Source: Sclerodactyla briareus (lineage: Eukaryota > Echinodermata > Holothuroidea > Dendrochirotida > Sclerodactylidae). Taken from it: DNA of 64,000 nucleotides. The stretch lies in assembly GCA_026419785.1 (NCBI GenBank), contig JAODTK010005220.1:434001-498000 (forward strand). Reading direction: 5' to 3'. Each line of letters opens with the position of its first letter. The first letter of the stretch is position 1. Positions 11,280 to 21,652 of the stretch are shown one piece after another. The translations under genes were made by a program, and so were the position numbers. The notes below the pieces were generated by a model. That model made no database searches. It saw only the letters and a list, made by a program, of their open reading frames with translations, and was not told the DNA's origin.

Positions 11280-11690
11280 CTGGGTCGCCTAGATGCCGAA
11301 ATTTTGGGAAACTTTCATATTTACGCTGACCATCATGAAAATCCAAGATGGCCGCCAAATATGCGTCCGGCAAAATGGTTAAACTTTGATTTTCTGATTG
11401 CTTACACTATACATATTCCAAAGATGCATAGATTTGTTAATGTCCCTCAAACTCCAACGAAATTACATCATGTTAGCCATTAAAACCAGAGGAATCTGGG
11501 TCCCCTAGAGGTCAAAATATCGGAAAAATACTATTTTTAGAGCGGCCATCTTGAAAAATCCAATATGGCCGCCATATATGCATCTGGCAAATGGTAAACA
11601 TCGGTTTTCTGATCGCTACACTATACAGCTTCCAAAAAATGTATAGATCAGCAAATCTCCAAAAAATTCCAACAAAATTACAAGTGAACC
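11280..11690. repeat. Two-copy tandem repeat with 'ATGGCCGCC' core, ~215-bp period
   Basis: Copy 1 begins at about 11282 (GGGTCGCCTAGATGCC) and copy 2 at about 11498 (GGGTCCCCTAGAGGTC). Both then carry, in order, AAAATCCAA(G/T)ATGGCCGCCA, ATATGC(G/A)TC(C/T)GGCAAA, TTTTCTGAT(T/C)GC, ACACTATACA, a 'TTCCAAA..ATG.ATAGAT' box, and 'AACTCCAACGAAATTAC'/'ATTCCAACAAAATTAC'. Open frames on either strand are by-products. Confidence 0.75.
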
Positions 11691-11857
11691 TGACCACCCG
11701 TTAAATACCAATGTTGCAGATTGCGCGAATGTGCCCACACAAGTCGCCTATCAAAATCTGCAGACCGAATTGATTGCTTCATATTGCATTTGTCAACGTA
11801 CTATACGCAGGCCTTGAAGTCGGGGTACCTAGATCACGGCAATTGATACATGTTTCA

Positions 11858-11951
11858 TTCCTTGCCGAAAGTAAAGGAATATATGTAATCACACTGGCGT
11901 GTGTGTGTGGTGTGTGTGTGTGTGTGTGTTGTGTGTGTGTGTGTGTGTGTG

Positions 11952-11996
<45 letters not shown>

Positions 11997-12260
11997 GGTG
12001 TGCGGTGTGTTGTGTATGTGAGTGTTGGGTGTAGTGACAGCCTAGCCCGTTAACACGATGAACTCCAGAATGCCGGCTGGTACGATTCAGGTGAGATTCG
12101 GTATTGCAGCTTCCTATGGGGAGTACAAGAACAATTTCGGTGCAGACTGTACTGGGGCCAGTTTGAGGGAAAATGTGAACTTTAGCTGTTATAAAGAAAA
12201 CCTCCTCCGCATGGATGTAGTTCATACTTCATAATGGAGTATTACATGCCCCTATTGTAA
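11858..12260 (+). mobile_element. Tandem-repeat/microsatellite element, copy C (short)
   Basis: It has the same order as copy B. The module TTCCTTGCCGAAAGTAAAGGAA (11858-11879) is followed by 'ATGTAATCACACTGGCGTGTG', a long GT microsatellite (11898-12022), 'GACAGCC..AGCCCGTTAACACGATGAA', and one partial unit with 'GCAGCTTCCTATGGGGAGTACAAGAAC' (split in two when written out: GCAGCTTCC and GGGGAGTACA). Agreement of the module with 5693 supports a common origin. Confidence 0.6.
11898..12022. repeat. (GT)n microsatellite, ~125 bp
   Basis: Interrupted TG/GT repeat with occasional GGTG and TTG breaks. The His/Thr-rich 148-codon antisense frame here is a shadow of the repeat. Confidence 0.95.
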
Positions 12261-13161
12261 ATCTGTGAGCATGTGAAGTGACAATACCTAATTTGATCAA
12301 GTCAGGATCAGTCAAGGATCTTTAAGCCTTCTGCCTTTTTCTGGTTACGAGTGGATTTATGAATCGGCATTTCAGGCTCGGGGCTTGGGTGTTAGGCCTT
12401 CACGATGACGTCATCGGTCTGAATGCAACCGAAGACTTCGGCCACCCTCTTATTAATCTTCTAATAAGGAAAGATTGTACTGATCATACTTGGCGTGTAG
12501 GTCAGTAATGTAAAGTAGATTAATCCTAATATTCTGGGTCACGTCCAAGGTAAACCTTAAGGTTCAACACAAGTCGAGGGTTAATGCTTGGAGCAAAGGT
12601 TTCCCATTCTGCCATTGCGGAGGGAGTAGATTCCGCGGGAAAAGACTATATGGAGTTCTTAACTCCCCTCGACTATCAGGTGCGACCCGCGCTTTTCCTT
12701 TGGCCTATGCAGACCACCAAACATTGACTAAAAGGTTCCTGCAGGTGACACAAGGATAAACGTTACATCAAGCGATATCAATTCTCCGAGAATAGTCCTT
12801 ATTTTGATACCAGGATGTCAGTCAATCAAACATACAAATTACAGATATACGACCGTTCTCAAATTTTAACATTCAAAATTAACTTACGCGGCGATTTTCT
12901 CTGTAGTTCTTAAGCAGACCCAACGTCACTAGCAGACCTAACGTAACGCTTTCGGGGTCGGTTATTTGACTGACATCCCACGCCTGGTCAAGGGTGATCA
13001 AAAGGGTCAAAAGTGAAGTTGATCCCATCTGGTCGTCCAACTCGGGCCTTCGTTATCCAGAGAAGACTTCCATCTATGTGAAAACTTGTTCCTGTCCTGT
13101 CAAACAAGTCAATGTACCCTTTTTCACTTATGTGAGTCACTAAGAGCAAAGTGTTCAACGC
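12261..13161. other. No gene recognised
   Basis: Unique-looking sequence. A palindromic ATGACGTCAT (CRE-type half-sites) lies at 12405-12414, and the triplet-like direct repeat CAGACC(C/T)AACGT lies near 12914 and 12933. No supported gene. Confidence 0.4.
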
Positions 13162-13169
13162 CTGAAAAC

Positions 13170-14221
13170 CAGTGTTGTAGTCGAGGCCGCTACTTCCGAG
13201 GCCGAGGCCACTACCTTCAAGGCCGAGGTGGAAGGCTGCCCCACCCGAGGCCGAAGCCGAGACCGAGGCAGGCTGAAGGTATTGAAACAATGCTGAATTC
13301 CCACTGGGAAGAATTGCCACCCTAAGCTTGCAGGCAAAACAAGCGCACTTTGTTGATGTCTTCTACCAGACAAGACGGCGTTCACCCCATCTTCAAGTAG
13401 TTATTATTGCTATACTAAATCAAAACATAGATAATCTTGAAATGGGAAAATGGTATAAACAAATCTCTCTCACAGATGAGCTCAATGATGTAGAGTTGTG
13501 GAGTTTGGATATACTATTTATCTTGATTTAATTGAAATCCAATCACACCACGTCCTCAGCGAAGAGCAGCCATCCACCGAAGTTCAACGTGATCATGAGG
13601 AAAGTCGAACGGACTAATAATCATAGAGTTCAGTTGCTCATCTGCAGTTGACAATGTTAACGCAATAACACAAAATGAGTGTATTATAGCATTCTTGATA
13701 TACGTGAGTGTGACTTATGGGGATTAAGCATTGTGATCAATGGGACACACTATCCCAAATAATTTTTCGTAACCTCTCTTATGATACCCTACATCTTTCT
13801 GGTAACTACCTACCCATGGGCCTATAAGTTCATGAATATTCGATCATCTGGAATTTACTCATAAGGCAACTCAGATTTTGTTCATCCCATTAAACCCATT
13901 CAGACTGACATATTTGGAAAGGTATTTTTTTAGGCTTTCCTTGAGCTCTTTGCTTAGGAACACCGAGTAAACCTGGACAAGGATAGGCCAACATGCCCTG
14001 GGATGGCTAACCCTTTCGTACACGATTTAGCTCATTAGAAAGCTGGCTGTGTCTTTTTTGTCTCTCAAGGAATTTGTTGGAACAAAAAACTCACAAACTT
14101 CGTGAAGTATTTTGTTTCCGAGGTAAACTTGACCGGCCTCTGCCTTGGCCTAGCATTGGCCTCCGAGGCCCAAAAAAAAATGGCCTCGAGGCCGAAGTCG
14201 GTCTCGAGTCCTCCAACACTG
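13170..14221. mobile_element. Non-autonomous hAT-type transposon (1,052 bp)
   Basis: The left end is CAGTGTTGTAGTCGAGGCC. The right end is the reverse complement of CAGTGTTGGAGGACTCGAG, giving imperfect terminal inverted repeats beginning CAGTGTTG. Immediately outside are CTGAAAAC (13162-13169) and ATGAAAAC (14222-14229), an 8-bp target site duplication with one mismatch, as hAT elements make. Subterminal GAGGCC motifs are repeated about ten times near 13184-13275 and again at 14118-14195; this is typical of transposase-binding clusters. The interior has no transposase, so it needs a transposase in trans. Confidence rests on the joint occurrence of terminal repeats, 8-bp duplication and subterminal repeats. 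Confidence 0.78.
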
Positions 14222-14336
14222 ATGAAAACCTAAACACAATGATGTGGTGTGTTTGTAACGAGAACATGTGCAGGTATCATACTCAGCAGGAAGGCTCGTC
14301 TGTTAGATTATCCCTACTGACAGACTGACCTACGTC

Positions 14337-14677
14337 CAGGGGCGGCGCAGCGGGGGGGGGGGGGGAGCAGTGGCCCCCCGTCGGGGAAAAATCGAGAGGG
14401 TGTCGGGGAGCAGAGAGGAAGAGGTAATTAATCGAGCGAAAAATGCGGAGAAAAGAAGAAAAAAAAGAAAAAAGAAAAAAGAAAAAAGAAAAAAGAAAAA
14501 AGAAAAAAGAAAAAAGAAAAAAGAAAAAAGAAAAAAGAAAAAAGAAAAAAGAAAAAAGAAAAAAAAAGAGGGAAAAAGAGGAAAATGAAAAATGGCGAAC
14601 GATACTGCTGAACTTTCGTCGGGGACCCTGGCCCCCTCGTCGGGGAAAACTCTGGCCCCCTCGTCTGGGAAATCCTG
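14337..14677. mobile_element. Short hAT-like MITE (341 bp) with internal microsatellite
   Basis: It begins CAGGGGCGGCGCAGCGG and ends ...GGGAAATCCTG, so the ends are CAGG/CCTG. A perfect 8-bp direct repeat, CCTACGTC, flanks it at 14329-14336 and 14678-14685. Three copies of a box like GGCCCCC(C/T)GTCGGGGAAAA lie near 14371, 14629 and 14654. A (GAAAAAA)n tract lies inside. There is no coding capacity. It lies only 107 bp from the end of the previous hAT element. Confidence 0.7.
14453..14567. repeat. (GAAAAAA)n microsatellite, ~115 bp
   Basis: A 7-bp purine repeat of about 15 units. All three frames are open on the plus strand (Lys/Arg-rich) and on the minus strand (Phe/Ser-rich), so the long frames here are artefacts. 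Confidence 0.95.
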
Positions 14678-14685
14678 CCTACGTC

Positions 14686-15951
14686 ACATTTAGAGTCACG
14701 CAAAGTCAGTAGAAGTTCAGTAAAATGTGCAAAATGTTCCTTTCACTACAGATTAGGTTGGATTGTTATCATGAGCTAATGGTAACCGTGTTGAGGGATT
14801 TTATGTCAAAGATAATTGAAGGAGAATACTGAGCTATTATGTGAATAGGTTTTTTAAAACAAATTTATAGGCTCTTACAGGCTTCATTTTGAGAGTATGT
14901 TAACCAAACTTGAACGAAATGTTTGTTTATCTGTGTTTTGGTTACTTGGTCAAATGACAATGAAGTCAAGGAGCTATTGACCCTTTCGTGTAGAAGGGCG
15001 TAAATATGGTTGAGTGACACCCCGGCTGTACCCTCTCCCTTCCTATGAACACTAAGTCCTTCCCTTTGCATATATGGCTGTTGGTCTGCCCGGACAAAGG
15101 GCTCAACGAAACTACGGTTAGAATGGAAATTGAATGTCTGTCTCCTAGAAGCGGTCGGCCCCGAATGGTTTCAATTGCTCATTAAAAAGATATGATTGAA
15201 GTTCTGCCGCAATATACATAATCTTGGGTAATCAGATGATCGAATATTTGAGCCCCGATACTCTAAGTGTGGGGTTTTCTTCCTATTTTATATGGATGCC
15301 TTTCTACTTACGATGAATTTGTTGCATGTTCGAACGATTGTATTCATCCTGTACGCATCTTTAAAATAAATACGATTATCGCCCTCCTAGTGTTTAAAGA
15401 TGTATGGATCAATATTTGCCCAGGATTTGGTGTTATCCCGGTTTCCCGCGTTTTCGCGTTCAGTTGGCTGTGTAAGTTGTTATTTGGTGTATTTGAACAA
15501 CTGAAGGGAGATATTCCAATATGACCCCAAATTCACTTGATGATTGATCGGATAGTATTGAGAGAAGATCTCTTGAAGTTTTCTTATAATTGTTCCATGG
15601 AAATCTTCGGGCACCTAACAAACCGATAAACACCGAAAAGTTGAATTTTTCAAGAATGGTGAGCTAAACTGTACCGAATTAGCAGCGCAGCGGCAGGCTC
15701 GCATAAGACAGGCACCACTTTTTACGTTCGAAACGAATTGATGGCTTAAAATTGGAAATAAAGGTACAGGATTATTACAATTATTTCAATTTACTTAATA
15801 TTTGGCTCGAAGTTCGCTAATTAGCTTTGGAACATATCTGTGAATCGATTTCCCGGTGACGCCGGATTGGCCTCAATCCGAAAAGAAAGTAAAAGAAACT
15901 GCTCGACTGCGCATATCTGTAACGTTCGTATTCGGAAGAGGAATCATAACC
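14686..15951. other. No gene recognised
   Basis: AT-rich sequence with short ORFs only (largest about 85 codons, 15267-15524), without recognisable motifs. Confidence 0.4.
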
Positions 15952-16060
15952 CAGGCGCGGATTCAGAGGAGGGGGCGCACCCGGCGCGCGCCCCGCCCCC
16001 TAAAAAGAATCTAGGGAGAATATTTTTCAGAACAAAAAATGTAAAAAGTTTTTTTTTTTT
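15952..16060. mobile_element. Fragment of a CAGGCGCGGATT-type DNA element
   Basis: It begins CAGGCGCGGATTCAG and continues into a GGGGGCGCACC / GGCGCGCGCC / CCGCCCCCT hairpin-forming block. This is a terminus style seen in many invertebrate hAT-like repeats. No matching right end or target duplication was found, so this is a fragment call. Confidence 0.35.
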
Positions 16061-16522
16061 TTGGCCGGCTTGAGACGTTGAGTTGAAGCTCGACAAGCCC
16101 AATCTACCAAATTTTCGGTGAGACAGTCCGCTCACAATTCCACAGAGGAAAAATTAACAAGACAGTTGGAGAGACTCGTTATACAACATGACTTAGTACG
16201 ACCCAAACAAATGAAAATAATATCTCTACACGCCTGTTAGCATGAGTAACTCGAAGAATGGAGAGCAATGCACTGCGCGGAGCTCGCTCTGTATGCGAAG
16301 GAAAATTATTCAACGCGCCCACCATCAAAAGAAGTACCGCGATGATCTTCTGCGTTGTTAGTTGTGTACCCCCTCCCTATCTCCAAAATAAATAAATAAA
16401 TAAATAAATAAATAAAATAAATGAAAAAATAAGTAATAAATCAATCAGTCAACCAATCAATCAATCAATACACTAAAGGACTGGGACCGAGTGGCTTCCT
16501 GGCTATAAACTTTCGAGAAGAT
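16061..16522. repeat. Unassigned sequence with (AAAT)n and (CAAT)n microsatellites
   Basis: No gene is seen. (AAAT)n spans 16386-16424 and CAAT repeats follow at 16442-16470, just before the hAT element at 16531. Confidence 0.6.
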
Positions 16523-16530
16523 ATCCCACA

Positions 16531-17407
16531 CAGGGCCGTCGCCACAAGGGGGGCCCAGGGGGCACGTGCCCCTCCCCCTCGACCAATACTTGCCCCCCCC
16601 CCCCCGTGTGCCCCCCAAATAAGATTTGTGATTTCGAGAGAAAATAATTCTGTAGTCAGTATTCGACTACCAGCATCCCCATTGGCAAATTCTGCCTCGA
16701 ATGCGATAAAAAGTTTTTTTGGTTGTTCGGCCCGTCTCTTTCCCGTCATCTCCGCACACGTACTCTATGGAAATTTCTACCTCATTGGCCCCCTAGCTCA
16801 TACAATCTGTGGAGTTAGAATACTGAAATAATACAACAACATTCTCATTGACTTCGAAAACTTCATTTTTTTTTTTTTTCATTTTTTTTTTTTTTACTAA
16901 ACCCTATAGCCTCCGGTCTGTTCCTCCTCCCTCGACCACGCCGATTTGGAACTGCAGTAGCTTAGGCTATCAGACTGCTTCGATTTTCAACGCATGTTTT
17001 CTCCAGGCAACTGCTACTGTTGTCATATCATGATTGGGACAGTTGAGCCCAAGATATAATAGCTAAATGTCCCAAATTCTCTGGTGAGATCCTGTTCTTC
17101 CAGATGTGCCCAGGGAATCCCAAGGAAAAATTGCTGACAAAATGTTAACATTTTCCACCGATTACAGAATTTGTGATCACAAAATACCCGGATTTGAGGC
17201 TAGGTACATAAAAAATAAAAGCCTACACGCTACTCGGGAGAGGGCATTTCCGGCCATCTGGGGGGCTTACGCAACCAAAAATTTTCTTGTACGATTCGCT
17301 CCAACCTATGGTGGCGATCCGCTTGGATAGTATTCTTTCCCCCCCCCCCCACAAAATGTCTGTGCCGCCTTGTGCCCCCCAGTTCGAAAAGTCGGGTGAC
17401 GCCACTG
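16531..17407. mobile_element. Full-length non-autonomous hAT element, copy 1 (877 bp)
   Basis: The left end is CAGGGCCGTCGCCACAAGG. The right end is ...GTCGGGTGACGCCACTG, whose reverse complement is CAGTGGCGTCACCCGAC. A perfect 8-bp target duplication, ATCCCACA, flanks it at 16523-16530 and 17408-17415. G/C-rich subterminal blocks lie just inside each end. The interior is non-coding. It matches, over its whole length and inverted, the sequence at 42813-44944, where a 1.2-kb insertion has been added. It also matches a deletion copy at 18462-19008. The CAGTGGCGT terminus is a recurrent hAT style in animals. Confidence 0.82.
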
Positions 17408-17415
17408 ATCCCACA

Positions 17416-18461
17416 CCCTGGCTCATGGCTCTCAGACGGAGCTTGCATTGTGGAGAAGACTTGGAACAACTCCCAGTCTGAGCGACCACAGGATATTGTG
17501 TCCACATTGCAGGATGAGAGAACATGCCGATCATTTAGCCCCCGGCATCCACGAAATATTGCATCTGTTCTGTTGCCTGTTAAGTCAGTAACATTACAGG
17601 TGTTGGGCGAGCAAATTCTTCTTTGAAGGTCATCAAAAACTCGTTAATAAAGGCACCATGGGAAAAGATCGCTTCAATGCCCTGATATATGTTCACAAAG
17701 TTATTCCAATTGACGTCGCTAGTAATTGATATCTATGCTGAATCGTAAAAATATAAGGAAAAGCTTTTACTGACACCTTTGGAGTAGTTGCCTCCGATAA
17801 CAAAGTCTGAGTGAGGCAATGTGAATTTTGGTACTAGCCCAGGGGGCACAATTTCTAATCATACTGTTTTTCCATGTGAACTTTCCTAGTGTCAATTGAT
17901 TACCCTTTGGCATTATCGGTGCCACGTCAAGGCATCTGAAATTACTGTGAAATCCTTATCTTACTGAGGGCAAACTTTGAAAAAAGTCCCAATTTTTTCA
18001 TTCGCACCAGATTAGCATAAATTTTACTCATGCTTGTTGTATGGCCAAGGCTTCTGATACTCGTCTCACTTCTGATCTGGTCAAAAAATGTTCAATCGAA
18101 ATTCCATTTTTGAATGGTCTTGATTCGACACCTTCTGTCTTGTGCTGCATGGGGTGCATCTGTCATGCTGAGTCTGTCCATTCTGTAATGTGTCTTGACG
18201 TCCTCTCCCTCAACAAATCTTCCACCGGGTCAAAACTGACCAACACCAGAAGCGTTACCATACAACATCAAGAATGCTTCAAATTTAATGCTGATCATAG
18301 TGTTACACAAGAAGACTGGAATTCCGGCGGTTATTTTCTCGAATAAATTGTAGCCAAGATAATGACTGTCTGGCATTAAACGGTACTTTTTTACTCCCAC
18401 AGTACAGCAGAGACGTGCGTTGTGATTAATGAAAAAAATATCGGTAGCTTGTGGGGCTCTT
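17416..18461. other. No gene recognised
   Basis: A 101-codon open frame at 18041-18346 has several cysteines but no recognised domain, and I do not call it a gene. The rest is unremarkable. Confidence 0.4.
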
Positions 18462-19008
18462 CAGTGGGCCCCAAGCTGACCCCCCCCCTTCCCGCGGGTC
18501 ATGGATCCACACGGCCTGCGCTTCTACGTTTTCACAGCCGGCAGCTATCAGGCTGCCTCACCCTGGATTTTCAATGCGAGCTTTCTTTAGGGAGTTGCTC
18601 GGCTGGCATGGCATTTATTTCGTCGTTGGGACATTAGATCTAAAGCTAGCTGTTCTTACTTTAGTTTTGAGATCCCGTGGCACACTGGGTATCAATGTAT
18701 ATAAACATGCGGTAAAACATCAAAGCAAAGTCGGGGCAACGAGATGACAAAGGTAAGAGAAAAATGTCTCAATTTTTCACCGATGTGGAATTTTCCACAA
18801 AATGTGTGATCATAAGATGTCCACGTTTGAAGTTGTACATGCACCTGAAACGCCCGGAAGGGTCAATTCCCGGCCATCTGGGGTGCTTGTAAACCATTTT
18901 TTTCTACGCTCCGAGCAAACCGATGGTGGCGCTCCGCGTAGATGGTATTTTGGTGCCCCCGTCAATTGTCTTGTACTCCTAGAATGAAAAGTCTGGGTGA
19001 CGCCACTG
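18462..19008. mobile_element. hAT element copy 3 (deleted derivative of the 16.5-kb family)
   Basis: It starts near CAGTGGGCCCCAAGCTGACC. It then shares a 'CTATCAGGCTGCCTC..GATTTTCAATGC' segment with copy 1 (about 16968-16995), and the right third with copy 1: 'TTTTCCAC', 'TGTGATCA.AA.AT', 'CCGGCCATCTGGGG', 'GGTGGCG.TCCGC', 'GGGTGACGCCACTG'. It is shorter than copy 1. The flanking bases do not form a clear target duplication, so one end may be truncated. Confidence 0.6.
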
Positions 19009-21351
19009 CCCATGGCACTTCTTTTACACTCAATATTATTTGAAAGAATGGACCACAATGACTGGTGAACAGACCTTGAGCAATGCATGTCATTCCTATG
19101 GAAAGAGAAAAGCCTGCAACATTACCTTCAACGTGAGCCAAAAAGTTAAAATTTCGAGGAAAATTTGGCTGCCCCTCCAACGTTAGTTGATTTCATTGGA
19201 AAACTCGGAGGATTCATTTGTCTATAGTTGTGTAATGACGCCCTCAATTTGAGTTTCTCGGTTGTGTACCTACAAATTGCCAGCAAGGAATTATATGGTC
19301 TCGGGTTTCTTCCGAAAATGGTGTCTTCTTGCAGAGCTCTGCCTCGAGTCAAGAAAAGAATTCTTGTGAAGATCCCTTTCATTTCTAATCGAGCCGAGTT
19401 CATAATTTGAAGAGTATTTAGGCATTTTCCCACGAACAACAAGATGGCTGCCTAATTTGCATAATTTTTATTTAAATCACATGTTTCTGGGGTTTTTCCG
19501 ATTCCAAATTATATATGTTACCTATCCATTGAACACAACTTTCTAATCGGGCCATTTTCCAAATGGTAAAAAAAACTGTAACCTGCCGAGCACCCGTACA
19601 TTTGATGGGTTCTGTGAGAACAATCTGTTATTGGGTTGCTATATGGTCAGCCTTGCCCTAAAGGCCATTTTACTTGCGAATAAAATATTAACTACGTTTT
19701 TTATGGTTCGGGCTACATTACCATTGATGGTTTAGTTTTTATTCATTTGTGAAGATGGCTATGACCCCCTCCTAAATTCGCTATTACCCCGTACTGCCAG
19801 CGCGCGAAGCGCGCAAAGATTCTGAACATTCAGCAGAGAAAAGATAGGCAATGAATCGGGGGCCCCTATTCAAGGAGCATGGAACGCAACGGACGAACAG
19901 TACTGCATGTTGTCCTTATCCCGCCCTCGAAATCTTCAATCAGAATGTTCAGATATACAGCTAAATCTATGACTGAAAAGGTAGGATTATTACGCAGTGC
20001 TCAACCCAGCAGTTTTTTCTCCCCAGATACAAGAGAGAGCGGGCAAAAACTGTTTGCTGAATTTTGAAGCCGACCATTGACCATGGGTGATTGTCCATAA
20101 GTGATCTAGGATGACCTTTGATGACATCACATATTTCATGATTACATTGTGCCAAAAAGATATAGATAACAAACTTGTACTTGAGTAACCCCTGACACTG
20201 ATGGTGAGTCGGAGCTCCTTTCGTGTAATTAGCACTCAGAGCTCTATCACATATTAAACAAGACACAAAAATTATATACCCCCTATTAGATATTGTCGGT
20301 TTTAATACTCAAAATTCCTTTCTATAAAGTCGCCCACTTAGAAATTCAATATTATCCATTCCATTTCTTCTTGCCCCTTCCCTTCTTTTCTCTAATTTTG
20401 TGGGAACAAATGACCTCCCTCTTCACCAAGTACGTATTATTCAATTCTGACAAAGTTTGGAAAATCATTAAAAGTAAATTTGACCTCCGTTGACTTCGAA
20501 ATGCCCGACTTTTGTCATGAAACAAATTGGATTCCCCACTTGCAAGTTGCTCACATAGGATAAACTTCCAATTTTCGGGCAAATTATGCAAATCAGTGGC
20601 TCTAGGCAGTAGGCCTACATACATATGGGGTCACCAATGGATATTGCCGAATGGCACCATAGAATCCAAAATTGGCTATTTAAGCAAAAATTGCCCCCCC
20701 CCCCAAAAAAAAAAAAAAAAAAAAACGTTCGTGTTAAGAAAACCCCTTATAGCTGAGAACTTTCTAACGGTTGGGGATCATGATCTGCCCCCCCCCTCCC
20801 TCTTCTGACACGCCACGTTGGGGTCATGACCCCTTTCACGGAGGCTTCACTCTTGCATGGTATAACGAGTATAGTATTAAAACAAAAATTACATTTCTTG
20901 ACAAACACCTGAAGTATTAAAAGGGATACAAGTTCCTTACTGATACATAGGCTCGACTGAACTGACTATGTGATGCACATGAACCTTTCTCTGATAATTG
21001 CAAAATTGTGAAGATGCAAGCTGGCATAAAACCGCTGAATTGTAATGTTTGCACCCACTCGTAGAAGAGCAGCAGATTCTATAGAGAAGTGCCAAATGCA
21101 AGTGGAACAGATCGCGAGCATGGCAGTCACATTGGAATACCTGGGTAGATATACAGGGACTCATCCAGATGAATAATTATGTGGAAAACAGTCTCAGGCC
21201 GTAACACCTTTGGCCTAGCCCTCACCCACATGAAACATAGGCTGAGCTTGAGTATACAGTCCCTATCAGTCTAGGTCTAGACTAGGCTCAATAAGGTTAG
21301 GCCTATGAATGACTACACAACAACCTATGCCAACTGCCTATGCTAGCACAA
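19009..21351. other. No gene recognised
   Basis: It contains the palindromic word GCGCGCGAAGCGCGC at about 19800, a C/A homopolymer pair at 20694-20725, and a C tract near 20788. ORFs are short and unassigned. Confidence 0.4.
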
Positions 21352-21652
21352 TTACAATTTAGTTGGATGGATTGTATTCACCCAAGTCCTATGAGTTTGC
21401 AGTCTGTGGTGGTCCCATTATTCATGTCTCGAAATGCCACAGATCACTGCGAGAACAAGGTCAAAGGTCAAAAAAGGGTCAGCAGTATAATTGCAAATGG
21501 CATACAATTTGGTTGGATGGATTGTATTCACCCAAGTCCTATGAGTTTGCAATCTGTGGTTGTCCCATCCATGTCTTAAAATGCACAAGGTCACTGAAGA
21601 TGAGGGTAAAAGTCACACAAAAGGGTCAGCAGTATAATTTGCAAATGGCATA
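21352..21652. repeat. 150-bp tandem repeat, ~2.2 copies
   Basis: The boxes TTGGATGGATTGTATTCACC, CCTATGAGTTTGCA and GTCTGTGGT occur at 21363 and again at 21513. A third partial copy (CAGTATAATTTGCAAATGGCAT) starts near 21630. The parallel open frames (LDGLYSPKSYEFAVCG and similar) are a consequence of the repeat. I do not recognise the peptide. Confidence 0.85.

Noticed and set aside
11779-12225. 148-codon His/Thr-rich minus ORF
   Set aside because: It is a translation of the GT microsatellite and its flanks.
14370-14712. Lys-rich and Phe-rich ORFs on both strands
   Set aside because: They are frames through the GAAAAAA repeat inside a MITE.
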